Numbered from the stretch's first letter, positions 16,519 to 25,778 are shown. The stretch is 49,817 nucleotides of DNA from Streptomyces sp. OR43 (GCF_008042275.1 NZ_RDBK01000043.1:676939-726755), one strand, 5' to 3'. The notes: generated by a model not told the origin, from the sequence alone. Translations and numbers: made by a program.

Positions 16519-16930
16519 GTGCTGCTACCCCCAGTAGCTGTTCTCGTCAATGGAGCAGCCATATGCGGGTCGCGGCCCAGCGGGGTTTGCTCCGAGCGCC
16601 GGCCCACGTCGCGCCGTGGCCATGCCGCCCGCCCCCGATCACACCCGTCCCGGACATACGCATGCTGCCCTAGCACCCTGTCCAGAGTTAAGGACTACGT
16701 CAAGGCCGTTCTGTACAATGTGCACCGGTTTGGCAAGAGTTGACCCTCATTCAGCACCACGACTGTGACGCACCCACCACGCCATCTACGCAACTCGTCC
16801 GGCCAACTCCCTTTTCCCTCAGGCCCGTTTCGGACGCCTGCCGGTCGCGCTGCGGCCATATCCGGTTCATCCGGAACGCTCACGATGCGGAGGTCCGGCC
16901 CACCCGACCCGTCCCGAACCCGGTGAACCC
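16519..16930. other. Intergenic region between divergent secreted-protein genes
   Basis: About 410 bases, visibly more AT-rich than the flanking genes. TACAAT at 16714-16719 (plus strand) is a good -10 hexamer, but no consensus -35 sits 17 bases upstream. GGGGG occurs about nine bases before the LAETG gene start. No small gene or RNA is recognised. Confidence 0.5.
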
Positions 16931-18280
16931 ATGCAGAAGAGAACCGCCGCACTCTCCCTGACGCTCGCTGTCTCCGCCTTGCTGCCGGCGGCCCTGCCCG
17001 CGCAGGCGACGGCGGGCTCCTCCGGCTTTTACGCCACCAAGACCCCGTACGCGCCGCAGCAGAACCCGCGGTCGTACCAGCAGGCCCCGAAGGGCTTCGT
17101 TCCGGTGTTCACCGAGAACGTCTCGCGTCACGGCTCCCGGGCGGCGTCCGACAGCGAGGACGGTGACCTGATCCTGGCCCTGTGGGAGAAGGCGAGGAGC
17201 GAGGGGCAGCTGACCCGCGACGGCGAGCGGTTCGGCGGCGAGACGAAGTCCATGCTCGCCGCCATGGACGCGATCGGATACGGACAGCTCACCGGGCGCG
17301 GTGTGCGCGAGATCCAGGACACCGCCGCACGGCTTGAGAAGCGGCTTCCCGGGCTCTTCGAGCAGATCGCGGAGAACTCCGAGAAGATCAACGTCGTCAA
17401 CTCCGGCAAGGACCGTGCCGTCGACAGCGGGAACCTGTTCGCCGAGGCCCTCGCCGCGAACGACCCGGCCCTGGCGCCCCTCATCACACCGGCCAGGACC
17501 GATGCCGACCTGCTCTACTTCCACAAGTCGGCCGGTGGCGCGGAGTACCGGGACTACGTCGAGAACGACGAGCGCCTCGCCGACACCCTGGACACGATCA
17601 CCGACCAGCCGGCCTCGCACACCGCGGCCCGCAACGTACTGAAGAAGATCTTCAAGCCGGCCTTCGTCGCACGGATCGCGGCCGGCGAGTTCGGCTCGAT
17701 CGCCACCGAGGTCGAAGCCGCGCAGGCGGTCTACGCGCTCTACAGCATCGCCCCGGCCATGGCCGACGAGGGCGACTGGCACATGAAGCGCTACCTCGCG
17801 CCCCGTGACGCGCGGTGGTTCGCCTACCTCAGCGACGCCGAGGACTTCTACGAGAAGGGGCCGGGCTTCGCCGACAGCGACATCACGTACAGGATGGCGA
17901 ACGTTCTGCTCGACGACTTCTTCACGAAGATCGACGCCAAGCGGAACGGAACCAGCGACGCGGGCGCGGAGCTGCGCTTCACCCACGCGGAGGAGATCAT
18001 CCCGCTGGCCGCGCTCATGGGTCTGCCCGGCAGCACGAAGGCCGTGTCGGAGGCCGAGCCGTACACGTACGCCGACAACCCGTGGCGCGGCGAGTCGGTG
18101 GCGTCCATGGCCACGAACATCCAGTGGGACCTGTTCCGGAAGGGGAACAAGTACCTGGTGCGGATGCTCTACAACGAGAAGCAGACCGCGTTCAAGAAGG
18201 GCTGCGACCCGGTGGCGAAGGGCAGCTACTTCTACGCGGTCGACGAACTGAAGCAGTGCCTGGGCCGCAGCGCGTCCTGA
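16931..18280 (+). CDS. Secreted histidine acid phosphatase (MINPP/phytase-like)
   Basis: A 449-residue exported enzyme. Signal peptide at ~1-28 (ALSLTLAVSALLPAALPAQA). The branch-2 histidine phosphatase motif RHGSRAA is at 66-72 (His67 phospho-acceptor). The distal H-A-E proton-donor motif is at 352-354 (FTHAEEI). Length and layout fit multiple inositol polyphosphate phosphatase or phytase-like enzymes that release phosphate from organic phosphoesters outside the cell. A perfect-stem terminator follows the stop. No convincing PhoP box was found upstream. Confidence 0.88.
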   Translation: MQKRTAALSLTLAVSALLPAALPAQATAGSSGFYATKTPYAPQQNPRSYQQAPKGFVPVFTENVSRHGSRAASDSEDGDLILALWEKARSEGQLTRDGERFGGETKSMLAAMDAIGYGQLTGRGVREIQDTAARLEKRLPGLFEQIAENSEKINVVNSGKDRAVDSGNLFAEALAANDPALAPLITPARTDADLLYFHKSAGGAEYRDYVENDERLADTLDTITDQPASHTAARNVLKKIFKPAFVARIAAGEFGSIATEVEAAQAVYALYSIAPAMADEGDWHMKRYLAPRDARWFAYLSDAEDFYEKGPGFADSDITYRMANVLLDDFFTKIDAKRNGTSDAGAELRFTHAEEIIPLAALMGLPGSTKAVSEAEPYTYADNPWRGESVASMATNIQWDLFRKGNKYLVRMLYNEKQTAFKKGCDPVAKGSYFYAVDELKQCLGRSAS

Positions 18281-18288
18281 CCCGGTAG

Positions 18289-18332
18289 GCGAGGAGGGGT
18301 GCGGGAGCCGTGGCTCCCGCACCCCTCCTCGC
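18289..18332. terminator. Bidirectional hairpin terminator
   Basis: A perfect 21-bp stem (18289-18309 with 18312-18332) and a 2-base loop, between the convergent phosphatase gene and prfB. It starts eight bases after the phosphatase stop and ends 20 bases from the prfB stop. Confidence 0.9.
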
Positions 18333-18352
18333 GTACGTCCCGGTCGGCGGGA

Positions 18353-19459
18353 CTACTTCTCGCTCTGCTTGCGCCAGCGGATGCCGGCCTCGATGAAGCC
18401 GTCGATCTCGCCGTTGAAGACCGCTTCCGGGTTGCCCATCTCGAACTCCGTACGCAGGTCCTTGACCATCTGGTACGGGTGCAGGACGTACGAACGCATC
18501 TGGTTGCCCCAGGAGTTGCCGCCGTCGCCCTTGAGCGCGTTCATCTTGGCCTGCTCCTCCTGGCGGCGGCGCTCGAGGAGCTTCGCCTGGAGGACGTTCA
18601 TCGCGGACGCCTTGTTCTGGATCTGCGAGCGCTCGTTCTGGCAGGAGACGACGATGCCGGTGGGCAGGTGGGTCAGGCGCACCGCGGAGTCCGTGGTGTT
18701 GACGCCCTGGCCGCCGGGGCCCGAGGAGCGGTACACGTCGACGCGGAGCTCGGACTCGTCGATCTCGACGTGGTCCGTCTGCTCGACGACGGGCAGCACC
18801 TCGACGCCCGCGAAGGACGTCTGGCGGCGGCCCTGGTTGTCGAACGGGGAGATGCGGACGAGCCGGTGGGTGCCCTGCTCGACGGAGAGCGTGCCATAGG
18901 CGTACGGCACCTCGACGGCGAAGGTGGTCGACTTGATGCCGGCCTCTTCCGCGTACGCCGTCTCGTAGACCTCGGTCTTGTAGTTGTGCCGCTCGGCCCA
19001 GCGGAGGTACATGCGCTGGAGCTTCTCGGCGAAGTCGGCGGCGTCGACGCCACCGGCCTCGGCGCGGATGGTGACCAGGGCCTCGCGCGCGTCGTACTCG
19101 CCGGAGAGGAGCGTGCGGACCTCCATCTCGTCCAGGGCCTTGCGGACGGACTCCAGCTCGGACTCGGCCTCGGCGAGCGCATCGGCGTCACCCTCGTCCT
19201 CGGCGAGCTCGAAGAGGACTTCGAGGTCGTCGATCCGGCCGCGCAGGGTCTCGGTCTTGCGGACCTCTGCCTGGAGGTGCGAAAGCTTGCTGGTGATCTT
19301 CTGCGCCGCCTCCGGGTCGTCCCACAGGGACGGAGCGGCAGCCTGCTCCTCGAGCACGGCGATGTCACCCCTCAGCGCATCCAGGTCCAGGACGGCCTCG
19401 ATCGACCCCATGGTCGAGGAGAGGGACTTCAGCTCTTCGGAAATATCGACGACTGCCAC
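18353..19459 (-). CDS. prfB: Peptide chain release factor 2
   Basis: A 368-residue class I release factor. The peptidyl-hydrolysis loop [20 protein letters not shown] contains GGQ, and the stop-recognition tripeptide SPF is visible in [16 protein letters not shown], specific for UGA/UAA. The N-terminus ([13 protein letters not shown]) reads in one frame, without the programmed frameshift of enterobacterial prfB. It lies downstream of the two kinase genes on the same strand with an 81-base gap. Confidence 0.97.
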   Translation of the reverse strand: MAVVDISEELKSLSSTMGSIEAVLDLDALRGDIAVLEEQAAAPSLWDDPEAAQKITSKLSHLQAEVRKTETLRGRIDDLEVLFELAEDEGDADALAEAESELESVRKALDEMEVRTLLSGEYDAREALVTIRAEAGGVDAADFAEKLQRMYLRWAERHNYKTEVYETAYAEEAGIKSTTFAVEVPYAYGTLSVEQGTHRLVRISPFDNQGRRQTSFAGVEVLPVVEQTDHVEIDESELRVDVYRSSGPGGQGVNTTDSAVRLTHLPTGIVVSCQNERSQIQNKASAMNVLQAKLLERRRQEEQAKMNALKGDGGNSWGNQMRSYVLHPYQMVKDLRTEFEMGNPEAVFNGEIDGFIEAGIRWRKQSEK

Positions 19460-19540
19460 GGGTCCAGCGTAACGGCTGTCGGCGCGGGCATTCCTCGGAC
19501 CGCATGATCACGGCTCCCCGGCCGCCGTGACCGGGGCGGA

Positions 19541-20791
19541 TCAGGGGGTGGCCGGGGCCGAGTTCTCCGTGTCCTGCGGGGTCGCTCCCGCGTCGTCGCC
19601 GCCCAGCGCCAGCCAGCCGCCCACCCCGGCCGCCACGACCAGGACCAGGGCCGCCGCGCCCAGGGTGAGACGCCGCTTGCGGATGGCCGCCGACTTGTTG
19701 CGGGCCGAGCCCGGCCGGGGCCTGCCCGGGGCGCGCGGGGCCCGGGCGGTGCCCCGGGGGCCGCCGGACAACTCGTCGGGGGCCGGGACGCGCATGCTCG
19801 TGTGGGTGTCCCGGTTGGAGTCGGGCGACGATCCGGGGACCAGCGGCACGGCACCGCGGCGGCGAGGTTCCTCGGCCGCAGGGGTGTACTGCTGCTCGTC
19901 GTAGGCCTGGCCGTGCGGCTCGGACCCGGCCTCGTCGTCCGGTTCGTCCACGTCCAGCGGCGGGATGCCGGCCAGGTGCGGGAGCTGCTCGCGCAGCCGG
20001 GCCGCCAGCTCGGAGGCGCGCAGCCGGGAGGCCGGGGCCTTGGCCAGGCACTGGAGCAGCAGCTGCCAGAGCTCCTCGGGGATCCCGGGCAGCGGTACGA
20101 CGGTCTCGGTGACGTGGCGGCGCAGGACGGCGCCGGGGTGGCCGCCGCCGAAGGGAGTGAAGCCCGCGAGGAGCTCGTACAGCACGGTCGCGAGGGCGTA
20201 GATGTCGACGGCGGCGCGCGGCGGGAGGCCCTCCACGATCTCGGGGGCCAGGTAGTCCGGCGTACCGATGATCTTGGTGGCCTTGGTGCGGCGCGGGGTG
20301 TCGATCAGCTTGGCCACACCGAAGTCGGTGAGCAGCGCGGGATGGGAGTTGCCGGGGCCGAGCGGGCCCTCCATGTCCAGCAGGATGTTCTCCGGCTTGA
20401 CGTCGCGGTGGACCACTCCGGCGGCGTGCGCCGCGGCGAGGCCGTCGGCGACGTCGGCGACGATCGCGACGGCGGCCTCGGGGGCCAGCCGGCGCTCGCG
20501 GTCGAGCCGGGTCCGCAGATCCGTGCCGCGGACCAGGTTCATCACCAGGGCCAGGTCGTTGCCGTCCACCACGAGGTCGCGGACGGCGACGACGTGCGGA
20601 TGATCGAGCCCGAGCAGGGCGGTGCGCTCCTGGACGAAGCGGCCCACGAGTTCCTGGTCGGACGCGAGGTCCTCGCGGAGCAGCTTGATGGCGACGGGCC
20701 CCTCGGGGCCGTCGCCGAGCCACACCGTGCCGGCGCTGCCGCGCCCCAGAATCTGGTGGGCGGTGTACCGGCTGCCGATATTCCGTGCCAA
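19541..20791 (-). CDS. pkaB: Serine/threonine protein kinase PkaB-like
   Basis: A 416-residue Hanks-type kinase. Gly loop GRGSAGTVW ~17-25, catalytic Lys36 (VAIKLL), HRDVKPEN at 128-135 and DFG at 156-158, so it should be active. A Pro/Arg-rich linker and one membrane helix (LGAAALVLVVAAGVGGWLAL) lie near the C-terminus, with a short extracellular tail, so the kinase faces the cytoplasm. The TTG at 20791 with GAGGGAG upstream gives MARNIGSRYTAH, the family start; the frame to 20833 has no better site. Length and tandem arrangement match S. coelicolor PkaB. Confidence 0.9.
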   Translation of the reverse strand: MARNIGSRYTAHQILGRGSAGTVWLGDGPEGPVAIKLLREDLASDQELVGRFVQERTALLGLDHPHVVAVRDLVVDGNDLALVMNLVRGTDLRTRLDRERRLAPEAAVAIVADVADGLAAAHAAGVVHRDVKPENILLDMEGPLGPGNSHPALLTDFGVAKLIDTPRRTKATKIIGTPDYLAPEIVEGLPPRAAVDIYALATVLYELLAGFTPFGGGHPGAVLRRHVTETVVPLPGIPEELWQLLLQCLAKAPASRLRASELAARLREQLPHLAGIPPLDVDEPDDEAGSEPHGQAYDEQQYTPAAEEPRRRGAVPLVPGSSPDSNRDTHTSMRVPAPDELSGGPRGTARAPRAPGRPRPGSARNKSAAIRKRRLTLGAAALVLVVAAGVGGWLALGGDDAGATPQDTENSAPATP

Positions 20792-20969
20792 GACTGCTCC
20801 CTCAGCGGCTGGCGATGGACCGTCGCACAACAACCCCCGGCCGACAAAGCTACGCGGCGATCGGGGGGTTGCGTGCCCCGGATGGCGCCAACCTTCACTT
20901 CTGCGGGCGAATTGCCGCGGAATCGGTCCGCAGAAGTCGATATGGCTACAGAGTCACGTCACCGTCGCG

Positions 20970-22646
20970 TCAGGTTCCGCTGCCACCGCTGTCGCCGCCC
21001 AGCTTCGAGATCCAGTCGGTGACGGTGGAGACGGCGTCGGTGATCGCGTCCCAGTAGCCCTGCCCCTGACCGATCCAGTCCTTCAGCGGCGTGAGCTCCC
21101 AGATCAGCCAGCTCGCCACGACGAGCAGCACCAGCGTGAACAGGCAGCCCTTCAGGCAGCCGAGGCCGGGGATCTTCATCGGGTTGGCGCTGCGCTGCCT
21201 CGGCTCGCGGGGCGGGCGCCGGTCCGGCTGCTGGGGCTGTTGGGGTTGCTGCGGCTGCTGCGGCGCGTACTGCTGGCGCTGTGGCTGGTACTGCTGCTGC
21301 TGGGGCTGCGGCTGGTACTGCTGCTGCTGAGGCTGCTGGCGGTACTGCTGCGGCTGCTGTTGCTGCTGGGGGTACTGCTGTTGGCGGCGCGGTTGCTGCT
21401 GCGGTTGCGGCTGCTGGCGCTGGGGCCGGCGGCGCAGCGGGTCCTGGCTCGGGTCGAGGTACTGGACCTGCGTCTGCTCGTTGCGGTCGCGGGCGGCCTG
21501 GAGCTGGGACTGCCAGGGGTGCGGCCCGTCGGGCTGCGGCGCTCCCTCGGGACGCGGCGGGACGGGCGGCATGACCGCGGTCGGGTCGGCGTGACCGCCG
21601 CCCGGCCCGGCGTTCTGCTGCATGACGCTGGTGGCCGCGTTGGGGTCGTAGCCGTTCGGGTCGTACGAGCCCGCGTTGCTCGGGAGTACCTGCGTGGGGT
21701 CGGCCGCCCCCGGCGTCTCCGGGACCGCGGTGGGCGCCGGGTCGGGCGCGAGCAGGGCGCCCACGCCGTCGGCTGCCGCGATCTGCGCGGAGTTCGCGTG
21801 CACGCCGATGCCGGCGGCGACGGTACGCAGCGCACGGGCGAGGTTCTCGGCGCTGGGCCGGCGGTCCGGCTCCTTGCTCAGGCAGCGCTCTATCACCGTC
21901 CACAGCGGGGCGGGGACGGTGCTGGGGCGTCGGGGCTCCTCGCTGAGGTGCCGGTGCAGGACCTCCAGCGCGGTGCCGCCGGCGAACGGCGGGCGGCCGG
22001 TGAGCAGCTCGTACAGCAGGATTCCGGCGCCGTAGATGTCGACGGCGGAGGTCTGCGGGCGGCCCTCGGCCGACTCGGGCGCCACATAGGCCGGTGTCCC
22101 GACGAACTCATGGGTCCGGGTCAGGCCCGGGGAGTCGGCGAGACGGGCGATGCCGAAGTCGGTGAGCATCGGGTGCATCTGGCCGTCGCGCTCGTCGAGC
22201 AGCACGTTGGCGGGCTTCAGGTCGCGGTGGACGACGCCGTCGGCATGGCTGGCGGCGAGCGCGTCCGCGATCTGCGCGGTGAGCAGCGAGGCGGCGACCG
22301 GGGTGAGCGGGCCGTTGTCACGGAGGTAGCGGTGCAGGTCGGGGCCGTCGACCAGGTCCATGACGAGGGCGAGGAGATCGCCCTCCACGACCAGGTCGCG
22401 GGTGCGCACGATGTTCTCGTGCCTCAGCCGCAGCAGAACGGAGCGCTCGCGCAGGAACCGCATCACGACATCCGCGTCGTTGGCGAGCTCCTCCTTGAGG
22501 ACCTTGATCGCCACGGTCTCGCCGGGCTGGCCGGCGACGGCCGCCTCGGCGCCCGCGGTCTCTCGCTGGCGGGCGCGCCAGACGGTGCCCGTGGCGCCGC
22601 GTCCCAGCGGCTCCTCGAGCAGGTACTTGCTGCCTACCGGCCGCAC
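20970..22646 (-). CDS. pkaA: Serine/threonine protein kinase PkaA-like with Gln-rich linker
   Basis: A 558-residue Hanks-type kinase. Gly loop GRGATGTVW ~15-23, Lys48, HRDLKPAN at 140-147, DFG at 163-165. Residues ~300-400 are a disordered Pro/Ala/Asn linker. Residues ~400-475 are extremely Gln/Pro/Tyr-rich (QQQYQPQ-type repeats). A basic segment and one membrane helix (GCLFTLVLLVVASWLIWEL) follow, with a ~40-residue outside tail. The start is GTG at 22646, with GGGAG eight bases upstream. It is upstream of the pkaB-type gene and divergent from the FHA gene. It matches S. coelicolor PkaA in size and layout. Confidence 0.9.
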   Translation of the reverse strand: MRPVGSKYLLEEPLGRGATGTVWRARQRETAGAEAAVAGQPGETVAIKVLKEELANDADVVMRFLRERSVLLRLRHENIVRTRDLVVEGDLLALVMDLVDGPDLHRYLRDNGPLTPVAASLLTAQIADALAASHADGVVHRDLKPANVLLDERDGQMHPMLTDFGIARLADSPGLTRTHEFVGTPAYVAPESAEGRPQTSAVDIYGAGILLYELLTGRPPFAGGTALEVLHRHLSEEPRRPSTVPAPLWTVIERCLSKEPDRRPSAENLARALRTVAAGIGVHANSAQIAAADGVGALLAPDPAPTAVPETPGAADPTQVLPSNAGSYDPNGYDPNAATSVMQQNAGPGGGHADPTAVMPPVPPRPEGAPQPDGPHPWQSQLQAARDRNEQTQVQYLDPSQDPLRRRPQRQQPQPQQQPRRQQQYPQQQQQPQQYRQQPQQQQYQPQPQQQQYQPQRQQYAPQQPQQPQQPQQPDRRPPREPRQRSANPMKIPGLGCLKGCLFTLVLLVVASWLIWELTPLKDWIGQGQGYWDAITDAVSTVTDWISKLGGDSGGSGT

Positions 22647-23211
22647 GTCATGCGCTCCCTGCTGATCGTGGTGCTTGCGGTCCCCCGGATCCGTCCCGAG
22701 TTCCGGCCCACTCTAGTGGGGCGGGAGGAGTGGACGACCGAGTCGGGCAGGTTACCTTTTTGTCTGCATTGCTCGCCCTTTCCCGCCACTCCCTGGAGGA
22801 GTGCGGTCTGCCCGCCGCCCGCCGGCACCGCCTGTGGGCGGAAGACGCCCGTCCTGTGGGGGAAGACGCCCGTCCCGCTCCGATGGTTGCCGCCGCGAAG
22901 TCCGGACGGAACGGCTCCGGGGGCCGGTCCGGCTCCCACGGAGCGCCGCCCGGACCGGTTGCGAGCGCCACGGAGAACCGGCCAAGCAGGCACTTTTGTG
23001 CGCACAGCAGACCTTTCAAGATCACTTAGCGGTGACCCCCGGGCGTGTTGTCAGTGGCAGGTGCGAGGATGCCTCCAGCACGGAACTGTGGGGGCGGGAG
23101 CCCCGCGTGACGTGACGAACCTGTACCGGACGACGCGTCCGTGCCGGGTGGGGGGAATCACAGGGCGTCTCCCCTGCCGGACACCGCGCGCAGAAGGGAC
23201 CGCTGACGGCG
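22647..23211. other. Divergent intergenic region, pkaA / FHA gene
   Basis: About 565 bases. A ~22-bp sequence (cctgtgggcggaagacgcccgt) is tandemly repeated once with a one-base deletion at 22831-22873. Overlapping open frames on both strands are short and mutually antisense, with no recognisable protein. Promoters for both flanking genes should lie here, but none is clear. GAAGGGA occurs before the FHA gene start. Confidence 0.5.
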
Positions 23212-24792
23212 ATGCAGATCCGGCTGACCGTCCTCGCGCCGCGCAGCGGCCAGACCCCGGCGCGCGCCTGCGACGTGCTGGTGACCGCCCCCGCGGGGAC
23301 GGCGCTGGCCGCCGTGGCGTCCCATCTGGCCGCCTCCGTCTCCGGGCCCGACGGCTCCCTCGGCAGCGGTGCGGTGGTGCTGTTCGCCGGACGGGAACGG
23401 CTCGACGCGCAGCGGTGTGCGCTCGGTGAGCCGCCCCTGGTCGACGGGGCGGTGCTCTCGCTCCAGGTCCCGGGCGGGGACGAGACGCCGGACGACACCG
23501 TCCCGGCCCAGCTGCACGTGATCGCGGGGCCGGACGCGGGCGGGGTCCATCTGCTGCACGGCGGGCAGATCCGGATCGGCCGGTCGGCCGACGCCGACGT
23601 CCCGCTCGACGACCCCGATGTGTCCCGGCTGCACTGCGCGGTGACGGTCTCCGCGGAGGGCCGGGTCTCCGTCGCCGATCTCGGCTCCACCAACGGCACC
23701 TTGCTGGACGGCACGGACGTCCGCGACCGCCCGGTCCGGCTGAACCCCGGCGCACTGCTCCGCCTCGGCGAATCGACGCTCCGGCTCACCTCCGGTGCGC
23801 GCACGCCGGCGCTGGGCACGGCACCGGACGGCGAGGGCCACCTCCGCGTGGCCAGGGCGCCGTCCGCGGCCCCGGCGGCCCCGGACCACGGCTACGGAGC
23901 CGCGCACGGCGGACCGGAGGAACACGACGGGGCGGACGCCGCCCAGGAACACGAGCGCTCCACGGGCCCCGACGGCCCGGCCCCGACGCGGCCCCACCAC
24001 GGCTCCGGGCGTGCCGGCCGGATACCGGACGACGGGGCGGCCCGGCGCCGGCGTGCGCGCACCGGAGGTGAGCCGGAGCGTCGATTCGCCGAGGCGGAGC
24101 AGTGCGCCGGGGTTCAGCCGGACCGGGCGGTCGCGGACGTCCGTGCCGTCCAGCAAGGTGCCGTTGGTGGAGCCGAGATCGGCGACGGAGACCCGGCCCT
24201 CCGCGGAGACCGTCACGGCCGGGCCGCACCCCGTACCCCAGCGGCAACGACACCGCAGGCTCGGGCCGCACGCCCTACCCCGACAGGACCGGATCAGGCT
24301 CGGGCCGCACCCCGTACCCCAGCGGCAACGACACCGCAGGCTCGGGCCGCACGCCCTACCCCGACAGGACCGGATCAGGCTCGGGCCGCACCCCGTACCC
24401 CAGCGGCAACGACACCGCAGGCTCGGGCCGCACGCCCTACCCCGACAGGACCGGATCAGGCTCGGGTCGCACCCCGTACCCCCGCGTCGGCGCGCAGCGC
24501 TACGACGGCGGCCCCGGAGACACGCCGAGTTCCCGCACCCTGCCGGGCTCCGACACCCGGTCCTGGGGCGGGGCCGGAGACGCCCAGGGCGCCGACAGCC
24601 TGCGGAGCACGGGATCGGGACGCTCGTCGAACCGGGTCAGCGGGCCGCGCCAGGGCGACGGGCCCCAGGTCGCCGCGCGCGGTGCCGAATCCGGACGGGC
24701 ACCCGCTGCCCGGCCCACCTCCGCCGGCGGTCCCGTCGGAGCGGCCGGGCGGCCCGTGGTGGTCCTCGGGGCCGGGCCCCGGGGCCCCGTGA
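23212..24792 (+). CDS. N-terminal fragment: FHA-domain protein, chimeric tail
   Basis: Residues 1-~90 resemble the ubiquitin-like domain of type VII secretion ATPases (MQIRLTVLAPRSGQ...). Residues ~100-200 are an FHA phosphothreonine-binding domain: GGQIRIGRSADADVPLDD, SRLHCAVTV, DLGSTNGTLLDG. These come from 23212-23812. A low-complexity linker follows, then residues encoded by the inverted copy (24045-24216) and by the 81-bp repeats in a non-native frame, which are unlikely to be real protein. An FHA domain next to PkaA and PkaB suggests it reads their phosphorylation. Only the first ~200 residues are trustworthy. Confidence 0.6.
   Translation: MQIRLTVLAPRSGQTPARACDVLVTAPAGTALAAVASHLAASVSGPDGSLGSGAVVLFAGRERLDAQRCALGEPPLVDGAVLSLQVPGGDETPDDTVPAQLHVIAGPDAGGVHLLHGGQIRIGRSADADVPLDDPDVSRLHCAVTVSAEGRVSVADLGSTNGTLLDGTDVRDRPVRLNPGALLRLGESTLRLTSGARTPALGTAPDGEGHLRVARAPSAAPAAPDHGYGAAHGGPEEHDGADAAQEHERSTGPDGPAPTRPHHGSGRAGRIPDDGAARRRRARTGGEPERRFAEAEQCAGVQPDRAVADVRAVQQGAVGGAEIGDGDPALRGDRHGRAAPRTPAATTPQARAARPTPTGPDQARAAPRTPAATTPQARAARPTPTGPDQARAAPRTPAATTPQARAARPTPTGPDQARVAPRTPASARSATTAAPETRRVPAPCRAPTPGPGAGPETPRAPTACGARDRDARRTGSAGRARATGPRSPRAVPNPDGHPLPGPPPPAVPSERPGGPWWSSGPGPGAP
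23641..24216. repeat. 172-bp perfect inverted repeat with 232-bp spacer
   Basis: Bases 23641-23812 (FHA core coding sequence) recur exactly as the reverse complement at 24045-24216. No mismatch was found on direct reading. Beyond either end the identity stops abruptly (first mismatches at 23640/24217 and 23813/24044). Confidence 0.95.
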
Positions 24793-25778
24793 GCGTGGAT
24801 CTCTCCGAGGAGGGGCCGCACCTGCTCATCGAGGGGCCGGGCGGCAGCGGGCGTACGGAACTGCTGAGGGCGGTCGCCGCGTCGCTGGCCGCCGCCGACC
24901 GGCCCGACCGGCTCGGCATCCTCCTGGTCGACGGGGCGGGCGGCGAGCGTGGGGAGAGCCTGCGCCCCTGCACCGAACTCCCGCACGCGTTCGCGCACTT
25001 GGTGGCGTCCGATCCGGTCAGGATGCGGGAGTTCGCCCAGGCGCTGGGCGGTGAGGTGAAGCGGCGGGCCGAACTCCTCGGCGGGCTCGACTTCACCGAG
25101 TGGCACAGCCGGCACGAAGTGGCGCAGCGGATGGTGGGACAGCGTCCGCCCGGCCCGTCCGAGCAGCGCGGTGACGTGGAGTCCGCGATGAGCGGCACCC
25201 TGCGGCTGCGGCCCGCCTCGGCCCGGTCCTCGGACCCGGGCCCGTCGCCGCTGCCCAGGCTCGTCGTGCTGGTGGACGACTTCGACGCGCTGATCGCCCC
25301 GGCGCTGGGCAGTCCGGGCCGCCCGGCCGCGGGTTCGGTCGTCCGGGCGCTGGAGGCCGTGGCCAGGGAGGGCGGCAGGCTCGGCATCCATCTGGTCGCG
25401 GCGTCCGCCCGCCCGGACCGCACGGAGGACACCGAACTGGCCCGCGGGGCGCGGCTCCGCGTCGTACTGGATCCGCCCGTCATACCGCCGTCGCCGGACG
25501 AGCCGGCGCCGGGCCGCGGGCGGCTGGGCCATCCCGACGGGCGGGTCACACCGTTCCAGGGCGGCCGGGTGACCGGCCGCATTCCGCGTACGGCGACGTT
25601 GCGGCCCACGGTCGTCCCGCTGGAGTGGGAGCGGATGGGCGATCCGCCGACGCGCCGCCCGGTCCGCGAGCTGGGCAACGGGCCGACGGACCTGGCCCTG
25701 CTGGCCAGCGCGCTGGAGCGGGCGGCCCGTTCGGTGAACGCCGAACCGCTGCCGCCGCTGGCACCCACGCACCCCTGA
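24219..25778 (+). CDS. C-terminal fragment: FtsK/SpoIIIE-type ATPase domain
   Basis: In this frame the 81-bp repeats read GRTPYPSGNDTAGS / GRTPYPDRTGSGS, a plausible disordered linker. About 310 residues of an ATPase then follow: VVVLGAGPRGPVSVDLSEEG, a Walker-A-like GPGGSGRTELLRA, a Walker-B-like RLVVLVDDFDAL, and the C-terminal VTGRIPRTATLRPTVVPLEW with GNGPTDLALLASALERA. It resembles a degenerate last ATPase module of EssC/EccC proteins; the conserved Walker A Lys is replaced by Arg. It lacks its own start signal and should belong to the FHA gene upstream. A terminator follows. Confidence 0.6.
   Translation, partial: PGRTPYPSGNDTAGSGRTPYPDRTGSGSGRTPYPSGNDTAGSGRTPYPDRTGSGSGRTPYPSGNDTAGSGRTPYPDRTGSGSGRTPYPRVGAQRYDGGPGDTPSSRTLPGSDTRSWGGAGDAQGADSLRSTGSGRSSNRVSGPRQGDGPQVAARGAESGRAPAARPTSAGGPVGAAGRPVVVLGAGPRGPVSVDLSEEGPHLLIEGPGGSGRTELLRAVAASLAAADRPDRLGILLVDGAGGERGESLRPCTELPHAFAHLVASDPVRMREFAQALGGEVKRRAELLGGLDFTEWHSRHEVAQRMVGQRPPGPSEQRGDVESAMSGTLRLRPASARSSDPGPSPLPRLVVLVDDFDALIAPALGSPGRPAAGSVVRALEAVAREGGRLGIHLVAASARPDRTEDTELARGARLRVVLDPPVIPPSPDEPAPGRGRLGHPDGRVTPFQGGRVTGRIPRTATLRPTVVPLEWERMGDPPTRRPVRELGNGPTDLALLASALERAARSVNAEPLPPLAPTHP
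24221..24482 (+). repeat. 81-bp tandem repeat, three copies plus a partial
   Basis: The unit begins gggccgcaccccgtacccca and recurs at 24221, 24302, 24383 and, with one substitution, 24464 (partial). Each unit is itself two related halves of 42 and 39 bp (GRTPYPSGNDTAGS and GRTPYPDRTGSGS). Copies are essentially identical, so copy number in the assembly may be wrong. Confidence 0.92.

Larger units (their letters stand above)
23212..25778 (+). pseudogene. Broken FHA-FtsK/EssC-type ATPase gene
   Basis: The 5' part (frame of 23212) encodes a ubiquitin-like segment plus an FHA domain. The 3' part (frame of 24219) encodes the end of an FtsK/SpoIIIE-type ATPase. The two frames differ and are separated by an inverted copy of the FHA coding sequence (24045-24216) and three 81-bp repeats. 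As I recall, related Streptomyces proteins are one chain of roughly 900-1000 residues with an additional ATPase region between these parts. So this copy appears scrambled and shortened, either in the genome or, more likely, in the assembly. Confidence 0.7.

Noticed and set aside
16740..16880. Possible PhoP (PHO) boxes before the secreted phosphatase
   Set aside because: GTTGACC and GTTCATC occur, but the following 11-base-spaced units do not match GTTCACC.
23158..24216. Minus-strand open frame with an apparent FHA domain (GSTNGTLLDG)
   Set aside because: It is produced by the inverted copy at 24045-24216 of the real plus-strand FHA sequence; the rest of the frame is antisense.
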